Assembly: GCA_021793745.1 (NCBI GenBank)
Contig: JAJYSD010000105.1
Location: 1 to 5,766, forward strand
Length of the DNA: 5,766 nucleotides
Origin: Bacillota bacterium
GTDB taxonomy: Bacteria > Bacillota > Bacilli > Thermoactinomycetales > DSM-44946
Direction: 5' to 3'
The position numbers were made by a program, and so were the translations under genes. Below are positions 1 to 4,617 of the stretch, piece after piece (positions within the stretch are counted from its first letter, which is position 1; each line of letters opens with the position of its first letter). The notes under the pieces were generated by a model, which saw nothing but the letters and a program-made list of their open reading frames with translations, ran no database searches and had not been told where the DNA came from.

Positions 1-195
1 CCGATCTGGAGAGTGGCGATCAGCGCCCGTTCGCAGGGGGATTTGAACGTCCAACTGGTGATGGAAGCCTTGGGCGGCGGGGGCCATCTGACCAATGCCG
101 CCGTCCAATTGAAGGGAGTATCGCTGACGGAAGCCCGGGAGCGGTTGATGGAGACTTTGAAGCAGCTGATCGAGGAAGGAGGCCTCGTCGAATGA
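1..195 (+). CDS. gdpP: GdpP (YybT) cyclic-di-AMP phosphodiesterase, C-terminal fragment
   Basis: Only the last 64 codons are in the window; the gene begins upstream and ends at TGA 193-195. GdpP is a membrane-bound DHH/DHHA1 phosphodiesterase that hydrolyses c-di-AMP to pApA. The fragment contains the DHHA1 signature: ISARS near the start, then [19 protein letters not shown], with the Gly-rich GGGGH that lies in the substrate site of this family. A charged helix follows to the C-terminus, a usual ending for GdpP. The frame is open from base 1, so the Met seen inside the fragment (GTG at 13) is not the start. Its stop overlaps the rplI start as ATGA, implying translational coupling, and gdpP-rplI-dnaB is the conserved Bacillota order. 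The membrane, PAS-like, GGDEF-like and DHH parts cannot be seen here, so activity cannot be judged. Confidence 0.93.
   Translation, partial: PIWRVAISARSQGDLNVQLVMEALGGGGHLTNAAVQLKGVSLTEARERLMETLKQLIEEGGLVE
171..187 (+). promoter_or_regulatory. rplI Shine-Dalgarno displayed in a hairpin loop
   Basis: CGAGG (171-175) and CCTCG (183-187) are perfect complements. The 7-nt loop between them is exactly the AAGGAGG ribosome binding site (176-182). The site decides the rplI start at 192. Whether the 5-bp stem forms on an mRNA translated through gdpP is unknown; the bases also encode the gdpP C-terminus, so it may be coincidence. Confidence 0.45.
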
Positions 196-638
196 AAGTG
201 ATCTTTAAAAAGGACGTGAAGGGACATGGAAAAAAAGGGGAAGTGAAGGAAGTGGCGGAAGGATTCGCCCGCAACTACCTTTTCCCCCGCAACTTGGCCG
301 TCGAAGCCTCAACCGCCAACCTGAACGCGCTGAAGGATCAGCAGCGCCGGGAGCGATTGCGCAAAGAACGGGAACGGGCCGAGGCCCAGGAGCTGGCGGA
401 ACGGCTCGAGGATCTCCGCGTGGTGATCGCCGCCAAGGCCGGTGAGGGCGGACGACTGTTCGGAGCCGTCACCTCCAAGCAGATCAGCCGCCATTTGAAG
501 GACGCGCACGGGATTCAGGTGGAAAAGAAAAAGATCCAATTGGAGGAACCCATTCGTTCCCTCGGTGTCACCCAGGTTCCGGTCAAGCTCCATCCGGAAG
601 TGACGGTGAATCTTTCGGTACAAGTCGTGGAAGAATGA
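192..638 (+). CDS. rplI: 50S ribosomal protein L9
   Basis: Complete 148-aa L9, the usual length of about 150. L9 binds 23S rRNA near the base of the L1 stalk and reaches out from the large subunit; it influences frame maintenance. The N-terminal rRNA-binding domain (about 1-50) starts [11 protein letters not shown] and fits the family signature from G13 to S40 (G-K-K-G, V21, G24-F25, N28-Y29-L30, A36, S40). A long charged connecting helix (about 41-75, rich in Arg/Glu) and the C-terminal domain (about 80-148, with [13 protein letters not shown]) follow. The start is ATG 192, overlapping the gdpP stop by 4 bp, with a perfect AAGGAGG at 176-182 and a 9-nt spacer. That Shine-Dalgarno lies inside the gdpP coding end and in the loop of a small inverted repeat. 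Nothing is missing or broken. Confidence 0.98.
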   Translation: MKVIFKKDVKGHGKKGEVKEVAEGFARNYLFPRNLAVEASTANLNALKDQQRRERLRKERERAEAQELAERLEDLRVVIAAKAGEGGRLFGAVTSKQISRHLKDAHGIQVEKKKIQLEEPIRSLGVTQVPVKLHPEVTVNLSVQVVEE

Positions 639-691
639 CCCACCTCGCGGGCGCGGGTTATGCCGCATCAAATCCGGTGGCGAGAGGTTTG

Positions 692-712
692 CGCTCTTTT
701 GAGCGTTTTTTT
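692..712 (+). terminator. short intrinsic terminator or attenuator between rplI and dnaB
   Basis: CGCTC (692-696), loop TTTT, GAGCG (701-705), then seven T (706-712). One G-T pair (691-706) could extend the stem to 6 bp. The T-tract is good but the stem is short, so termination is probably partial. It lies 36 nt before the dnaB start and no promoter fits between the two, so dnaB transcripts must either read through it or start upstream of it. Confidence 0.6.
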
Positions 713-748
713 GTTGAGAGGGTTGAAATGCGCGGAGGATGATCAACC

Positions 749-2098
749 ATGAGTGAACTGTTTGCGGACCGCCTGCCCCCCCACAATCTGGATGCGGAAC
801 AGGCCGTGCTCGGGGCCATCCTCATGGATTCCCAGGTGTTGACGCTGGTGGCGGAACGGCTGAGGCCTGAGGATTTTTATCGACAGGGGCACCAGCGGCT
901 CTTCCAGGCGATGCTCGACGTCGCCGAACGGGGCGAGCCGGTCGATCTGGTGACGGTGGCGGCAGAACTGCAGAAATCGAAGCAGCTGGAGGAAGTGGGG
1001 GGCGTTTCCTATCTGACGGAATTGGCCGATTCCGTTCCCACCTCCGCCCATGCGGATCATTACGCCCGCATTGTCGAGGAAAAGGCGATTCTCCGCCGGC
1101 TGATCCGCACCGCAACCCAGATCGCGGCCTCCGGTTATACCGGTGGTGACGATGTGGCGGAAATCCTTGACGATGCGGAACGGAAAATTTTGGATATTTC
1201 TCAGCGGCGGATTCGCAAAGCATTTCTTCCGATTCGGGATATCCTGATGGATACCTACGAGCGGATCGAGCAGATGCATGAAAACCAGGGGGAGTTGACG
1301 GGAATTCCCACGGGATTCCCCGATCTGGATCGGATGACCTCCGGTTTGCAGCGGTCGGACCTGATCATCCTGGCGGCCCGCCCCAGCATGGGGAAAACGG
1401 CCTTTGCCCTCAACCTGGCGCAAAATGTGGCCATCCATGCCGGTGAAACCGTAGCGATTTTTAATATGGAGATGCCGGCGATCCAGATGGTCCAGCGGAT
1501 GTTGTCCGCTGAAGGAAACATCGATGCCCAGGTGTTTCGCACCGGAAACCTGGACGAAGAGGATTGGGAAAAGCTGACGATGGCCATCGGAACCCTGGCG
1601 GAAGTCCCCATTTTTATCGATGACACCCCCGGCCTCACCGTCTTCGACATCCGGGCCAAATTGCGGCGATTGCAGGCGGAACACGGGCTGGGCCTGGTGG
1701 TCATCGACTACCTCCAGCTGATCCGGGGCCGGGGCGGGGAGAGCCGGCAGCAGGAGATCTCCGAAATCTCCCGGTCCCTGAAGCTCCTGGCCCGGGAGCT
1801 GGATGTGCCGGTCATCGCCCTCTCCCAGCTTTCCCGGGCGGTGGAACAGCGTCAGGACAAGCGTCCCATGTTGTCGGATCTCCGGGAATCGGGATCGATT
1901 GAACAGGATGCCGATATCGTCGCTTTTTTGTACCGGGATGATTACTACGACGAGGAGTCGGAAAGAAAAAATATCATGGAAGTGATTATCGGAAAGCATC
2001 GGAATGGTCCCGTGGGGAAGGTGGAGCTCCTTTTCCTCAAGAACTACAACAAATTTTTGAGCCTGGATCTGAAGCACGATGAACCACCGCCCGGATGA
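749..2098 (+). CDS. dnaB: replicative DNA helicase DnaB (DnaC in B. subtilis)
   Basis: Complete 449-aa homohexameric 5'-3' helicase that unwinds DNA at the fork with primase DnaG; usual length is about 450. The N-terminal helical domain (about 8-110) opens with LPPHNLDAEQAVLGAIL. A linker (about 150-180) leads to the RecA-like ATPase domain. Walker A is RPSMGKT at 211-217 (K216, T217). A conserved Glu lies in FNMEM at E241. Walker B is VVIDYLQLI with D320, and SQLSRAVEQR is at 359-368. DLRESGSIEQDADIVAFLYR follows at 377-396, and a probable arginine finger is R419 in KHRNGPVG. No intein interrupts the Walker A region, a common insertion site in other DnaB genes. ATG 749 has GGAGG at 734-738, 10 nt upstream. 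The FNMEMPAIQ stretch departs slightly from the more common FSLEM form but keeps the Glu. Transcription is probably shared with gdpP-rplI, modulated by the hairpin just upstream. Confidence 0.98.
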   Translation: MSELFADRLPPHNLDAEQAVLGAILMDSQVLTLVAERLRPEDFYRQGHQRLFQAMLDVAERGEPVDLVTVAAELQKSKQLEEVGGVSYLTELADSVPTSAHADHYARIVEEKAILRRLIRTATQIAASGYTGGDDVAEILDDAERKILDISQRRIRKAFLPIRDILMDTYERIEQMHENQGELTGIPTGFPDLDRMTSGLQRSDLIILAARPSMGKTAFALNLAQNVAIHAGETVAIFNMEMPAIQMVQRMLSAEGNIDAQVFRTGNLDEEDWEKLTMAIGTLAEVPIFIDDTPGLTVFDIRAKLRRLQAEHGLGLVVIDYLQLIRGRGGESRQQEISEISRSLKLLARELDVPVIALSQLSRAVEQRQDKRPMLSDLRESGSIEQDADIVAFLYRDDYYDEESERKNIMEVIIGKHRNGPVGKVELLFLKNYNKFLSLDLKHDEPPPG

Positions 2099-2269
2099 TG
2101 GAACTCCCCTCACCGGGCCTGGGGCGGGCCTCGCCCGATCGAGCTGTCGGACGGTCATCTTTTTTGCCGTGGAATGGGAGGGAGCCCTGTGGCCGTGCTT
2201 CGGAAACGTTTTTCCGCCTTTGCGTCCGGGGCTTTCGGCAAGTCGAATGTAACTTCGAGTCATCCGATC
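2099..2269. other. non-coding stretch between dnaB and the purA control region
   Basis: No convincing gene. It holds a direct repeat CGGGCCT (2114-2120 and 2125-2131), an overlapping small hairpin GGGCG-N5-CGCCC (2122-2136) and a second hairpin CGGAAA-CGTT-TTTCCG (2201-2216). Neither hairpin is followed directly by a T-run; the nearest is about 22 nt after the first (2160-2165). I therefore do not call a dnaB terminator with confidence, although the first hairpin may serve as one. Confidence 0.4.
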
Positions 2270-2281
2270 AATGTTCGTGTT
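2240..2281. promoter_or_regulatory. possible PurR operator (PurBox-like pair)
   Basis: The half-site at 2270-2281 read on the - strand is AACACGAACATT, one mismatch from the PurBox form AWWWCGAACWWT recalled for B. subtilis PurR. A weaker half-site in the opposite direction lies at 2240-2251 (AAGTCGAATGTA) and keeps only the CGAA core. The gap of 18 nt is near, but not equal to, the usual 16-17. The pair ends 5 bp before the purA -35 box, the right place for repression or for PRPP-responsive control, and purA is a known PurR target in B. subtilis. The second half is weak, so this is tentative. Confidence 0.35.
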
Positions 2282-2286
2282 TTTTG

Positions 2287-2316
2287 TTGACATACCGGAA
2301 AAACAGCCGTTAAAAT
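2287..2316 (+). promoter_or_regulatory. sigma-A-type promoter of purA
   Basis: A consensus -35 TTGACA (2287-2292), 18-bp spacer, and -10 TAAAAT (2311-2316, one mismatch to TATAAT). The expected transcript start is near 2322-2324, giving a leader of about 33 nt. That is too short for a purine riboswitch, so control is probably at initiation. A T-rich patch (2280-2285) lies just upstream of the -35 box. Confidence 0.85.
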
Positions 2317-2355
2317 GGTGATGGTGTTCGGATTTTTGTCAGAGGAGGCACGCCC

Positions 2356-3642
2356 ATGTCAACGGTGGTCGTCGTCGGAACCCAGTGGGGGGACGAAGGA
2401 AAAGGGAAGATCACCGACTTTCTCGCCGAAAGGGCGGAGGTGGTCGCCCGCTATCAGGGAGGAAACAATGCGGGGCACACGATCGTGTTCGGGGGCAACC
2501 GATACAAACTGCACCTGATCCCTTCCGGGATCTTCTACCGGGACAAGATCTGCGTCCTGGGGAATGGGATGGTGCTCAATCCGGAGGCCCTGGTGGAAGA
2601 GCTGGATTACCTGCAACGGCACGGCATTTCGCCGGAGAATCTGCGGATTTCCGACCGGGCCCACCTCATCATGCCTTATCACATCAAGTTGGACGTGGTG
2701 GAGGAGGCCCGGAAGGGAGCGGGAAAAATCGGAACGACCGGGAAGGGGATCGGCCCCGCTTATATGGATAAAGCCGCTCGAATCGGCATCCGCGTCGGCG
2801 ACTTGATGGAACCGGATCGCTTTGCCGAGCTATTGAAGCGGAACCTGGAGGAGAAGAACCGCCTCTTGGAACGCGTCTATGACACCGACGGATTTTCCTT
2901 TGACGAGATCTATGACAAGTACCTGGCGCTGGGAGAAAAGTTCCGCCGTTATGTGACCGATACCTCCGTGGTGCTGAATGATGCCATCGATCAGGGACGG
3001 CGCATTCTCTTCGAGGGCGCCCAGGGTGTCATGCTGGATATCGATCAGGGGACCTATCCCTTCGTCACCTCTTCCAATCCGGTCGCCGGAGGGGTCTGCA
3101 TCGGCAGCGGTGTGGGGCCGACGAAAATTCACCAGGTGATCGGAGTGGCCAAGGCCTACACCACCCGGGTGGGCGACGGCCCCTTCCCCTCCGAGATGAA
3201 GGATGCGATCGGCGATCACATTCGGGAGAGGGGACGCGAATACGGAACCACCACCGGACGTCCCCGCCGCATCGGCTGGTTTGACAGCGTGGTGGTCCGC
3301 CATGCCCGACGGGTCAGCGGCATCACCGGCCTTTCCCTCAACTCCCTGGATGTGTTGACGGGATTGCCCACGGTTAAAATTTGTACCGCTTATCGCTGGC
3401 GCGGAAAGGTTTTGGAGCACGTGCCGGCCAGTCTGAGCGTCCTCGCGGAGTGCGAGCCGGTCTACGAGGAACTGCCCGGTTGGACGGAGGATATCACCGG
3501 TGTCCGTCGCCTGGACGATCTGCCCCTGGCGGCTCAACACTATGTGGAACGGATTACCCAACTGACGGGAATTCCTCTGACGCTGTTTTCCGTCGGACCG
3601 GACCGGGAGCAGACCATTCAGGTCCGGCCGGCCTACGCCTGA
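2356..3642 (+). CDS. purA: adenylosuccinate synthetase PurA
   Basis: Complete 428-aa enzyme joining IMP and aspartate with GTP to give adenylosuccinate, the first step from IMP to AMP; it works as a cytosolic homodimer. The phosphate loop is QWGDEGKGK at 10-18 with catalytic D13. NNAGH at 37-41 gives catalytic H41. [11 protein letters not shown] at 126-136 contributes to the IMP site, R142 is the likely intersubunit Arg, and [13 protein letters not shown] at 298-310 is the aspartate/IMP loop. [10 protein letters not shown] (about 328-337) is the guanine-recognition region and [10 protein letters not shown] lies near the C-terminus. All key residues are intact and the length is typical (about 430). 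ATG 2356 has AGAGGAGG at 2341-2348. It has its own promoter and a strong terminator immediately after its stop, so it is likely transcribed alone or with readthrough from dnaB. Confidence 0.98.
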   Translation: MSTVVVVGTQWGDEGKGKITDFLAERAEVVARYQGGNNAGHTIVFGGNRYKLHLIPSGIFYRDKICVLGNGMVLNPEALVEELDYLQRHGISPENLRISDRAHLIMPYHIKLDVVEEARKGAGKIGTTGKGIGPAYMDKAARIGIRVGDLMEPDRFAELLKRNLEEKNRLLERVYDTDGFSFDEIYDKYLALGEKFRRYVTDTSVVLNDAIDQGRRILFEGAQGVMLDIDQGTYPFVTSSNPVAGGVCIGSGVGPTKIHQVIGVAKAYTTRVGDGPFPSEMKDAIGDHIRERGREYGTTTGRPRRIGWFDSVVVRHARRVSGITGLSLNSLDVLTGLPTVKICTAYRWRGKVLEHVPASLSVLAECEPVYEELPGWTEDITGVRRLDDLPLAAQHYVERITQLTGIPLTLFSVGPDREQTIQVRPAYA

Positions 3643-3650
3643 TCCATTTG

Positions 3651-3686
3651 AAAAGGTTGCGTCACAAGGATGACGCAACCTTTTTT
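3651..3686. terminator. bidirectional intrinsic terminator between convergent purA and rlmH
   Basis: A perfect 14-bp stem (3651-3664 with 3671-3684) around a 6-nt loop CAAGGA. The + strand gives a T6 run at 3681-3686 for purA, beginning in the stem. The - strand gives TTTT from 3654-3651 for rlmH. It starts 8 nt after the purA stop codon. Confidence 0.92.
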
Positions 3687-3842
3687 CTTCGAGAACCGAT
3701 CTCGTAAAGCAGCAGTTCGCGGGGGATCGCGGAGCCGCCGGAGGGACGAAGGGTGCAAAGGGATGTTCCCCTCCTCCCGCGCCTCCAGGGACGCCGCCGC
3801 ATCGGCCCGTTTGCGGCCGGGCGTCCGCCGCTCCCATTTGCC
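3687..3842. other. intergenic between the terminator and the rlmH stop; GC-rich hairpin at 3789-3826
   Basis: No gene is supported. It holds a small inverted repeat CGAGA-N5-TCTCG (3690-3704) and a long one at 3789-3826. In the long one GGACGCC plus GCCGCA pairs with TGCGGC and GGCGTCC, with a 10-nt loop and a 2-nt bulge, 13 bp in all. On the - strand it would lie 16 nt downstream of the rlmH stop and has no T-run after it. It could be a 3' mRNA structure or simply a product of GC-rich sequence. Confidence 0.4.
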
Positions 3843-4322
3843 TCATTTGTGGTAGGTTTCCCCCCGGATAATTTTAAAGGAGCGATACAACTGTTCCAGC
3901 AGGATCAGCCGTATCAGTTGGTGGGGAAAGGTCATTTTGGAGAAAGAGAGCAGGCGGTCGGCTCTGTCCAGGACGTCGGGAGAGAGACCGACGGATCCTC
4001 CGATGATGAAGGAAAGGCGGCTCTGCCCGTAGGTGGCCAGGCGGTTGATGTATCCCGCCAACTCTTCCGAGGATAGGGAATCCCCCTCGATGGCCAGGGC
4101 GATCACATGGGTGTCGGGATGAAGGCGGGTGAGGATCCGTTCCCCCTCCCTTTCCTTGATGCGGGTTTCCTCCGCTGCGGAAAGGGAACCCGTCGGTTTT
4201 TCCTCGGGGACCTCCACCACGTTCACCCGGGCGTAGGGCCGCAACCGTTTCAGGTATTCCTCCACTCCCTGCTTCAGATAGCGCTCCTTTAATTTACCGA
4301 CTGCCAGAATCTCCAGCTGCAC
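3843..4322 (-). CDS. rlmH: 23S rRNA (pseudouridine1915-N3)-methyltransferase RlmH
   Basis: A SPOUT-class methyltransferase (formerly YbeA; YydA in B. subtilis) that uses SAM to methylate N3 of pseudouridine 1915 in helix 69 of 23S rRNA on assembled ribosomes; it acts as a dimer. From the GTG at 4322 it is 159 aa, the family's standard length. The start is MQLEILAVGKLKERYLKQG, the SAM-knot motif is FIIGGSVGLS (105-114), SFSKMTFPHQLIR (126-138) follows, and the end is RGETYHK. I chose GTG 4322 over an upstream in-frame TTG (4340) because GAGGAGGA (4338-4331) lies 8 nt before it and the TTG would itself sit in that Shine-Dalgarno. The gene overlaps the preceding CxxH/CxxC gene by 29 bp, suggesting coupled translation. 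It ends convergent to purA. Confidence 0.97.
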   Translation of the reverse strand: MQLEILAVGKLKERYLKQGVEEYLKRLRPYARVNVVEVPEEKPTGSLSAAEETRIKEREGERILTRLHPDTHVIALAIEGDSLSSEELAGYINRLATYGQSRLSFIIGGSVGLSPDVLDRADRLLSFSKMTFPHQLIRLILLEQLYRSFKIIRGETYHK

Positions 4323-4515
4323 CGGTTGTATCCTCCTCAATCGTCAAAAAGAAAACCCGATCGGCGGTGCGGCCGCACATGCGACAGCAGGCGGATTCGG
4401 ACGGGGAAACCGTGTCGACGGAAGGGGCGGTCTGGTATTCATCCACAAACGCCTCCAGGACCCATTCTTCATGCGCTTTACAGGCGAACCACCGTTGTTG
4501 ATCGGCTTTATCCAT
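4294..4515 (-). CDS. CxxH/CxxC small protein (BA_5709-type family)
   Basis: A 73-aa protein starting MDKADQQRWFACKAHEEW. C12-x-x-H15 and C44-R-M-C47 form a likely zinc-binding pair, with a Phe/Leu-rich strand (VFFLT) after the second pair. This matches the small CxxH/CxxC family of unknown function that sits beside rlmH and htrC in many Bacilli; the spacing and the neighbourhood both agree. The start is ATG 4515, supported by GGGGGAGG at 4534-4527 (11-nt spacer). An in-frame extension up to GTG 4602 is rejected because it would translate the DnaA-box repeats (as VDNVDN). The last 29 bp overlap rlmH, whose Shine-Dalgarno lies in this gene's TIEED codons. The C-terminal tail after residue 62 is small-residue rich and probably not conserved. 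No catalytic role can be inferred; zinc binding is an inference from the four ligands. Confidence 0.88.
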   Translation of the reverse strand: MDKADQQRWFACKAHEEWVLEAFVDEYQTAPSVDTVSPSESACCRMCGRTADRVFFLTIEEDTTGAAGDSGSR

Positions 4516-4552
4516 CCTCTTCCATTCCTCCCCCGGGCCGGTCGGATTCCGG

Positions 4553-4603
4553 TTATCCACATTATCCACAAAGTTACACACAGGGGGAACCCGCCTATAC
4601 ACA
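4553..4603 (+). promoter_or_regulatory. cluster of four DnaA boxes between htrC and the CxxH/CxxC gene
   Basis: Two perfect boxes TTATCCACA lie head to tail with no gap (4553-4561 and 4562-4570). TTACACACA (4574-4582) and CTATACACA (4595-4603) each differ from TTATNCACA at one position. All four point the same way. Boxes 1, 3 and 4 start at 4553, 4574 and 4595, exactly 21 bp apart, about two helical turns, so they face one side of the DNA. In B. subtilis, DnaA-box clusters near oriC titrate DnaA or regulate nearby genes. I see no AT-rich unwinding element or DnaA-trio run here, so it is not itself an evident origin. Confidence 0.8.
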
Positions 4604-4616
4604 GGGCGGGTTCCCC
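4584..4616. terminator. perfect 12-bp inverted repeat directly after the htrC stop
   Basis: GGGGAACCCGCC (4584-4595) pairs perfectly with GGCGGGTTCCCC (4605-4616) around a 9-nt loop (4596-4604). It begins one base after the htrC stop codon (TGA, 4620-4618). On the - strand it is followed by CCTGTGTGTAAC, with no T-run, so it is a poor intrinsic terminator. It may protect the htrC mRNA 3' end, act as a processing site or give partial termination. DnaA box 4 occupies the loop plus the last stem base. Confidence 0.5.
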
Positions 4617-4617
4617 G

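Noticed and set aside
2122..2165. Intrinsic terminator for dnaB
   Set aside because: The GGGCG/CGCCC stem is only 5 bp and the nearest T-run starts about 24 nt further on, so it does not have the terminator form.
743..2293. 516-codon open frame on the - strand opposite dnaB
   Set aside because: It is antisense to a fully conserved dnaB, starts and ends without a plausible ribosome site, and its product is rich in His, Arg, Gly and Gln with no recognisable domain, as expected from GC-rich third positions read backwards.
3690..3842. tRNA or small RNA gene between purA and rlmH
   Set aside because: The TTCGA-like start at 3688 has no T-arm stem, acceptor stem or anticodon arm around it, and no promoter is visible.
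2830..3846. 338-codon - strand frame starting with an ATGA overlap at the rlmH stop
   Set aside because: The overlap looks like coupling, but the frame runs through the bidirectional terminator and then antisense through purA. The composition is shadow-like and no domain is visible.
4561..4589. GATAAT on the - strand (4566-4561) as a -10 box for CxxH/CxxC-rlmH
   Set aside because: The hexamer falls across the two perfect DnaA boxes and the matching -35 position reads TTCCCC, a poor match. A promoter here is possible but not supported.
4516..4602. N-terminal extension of the CxxH/CxxC gene to GTG 4602
   Set aside because: It would translate the DnaA-box repeats and part of the hairpin, has no good Shine-Dalgarno, and is not part of the family; ATG 4515 has a strong site.
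4553..4603. The DnaA-box cluster as the chromosomal origin itself
   Set aside because: There is no dnaA or dnaN, no AT-rich unwinding region and only four boxes; the flanks are GC-rich coding sequence.
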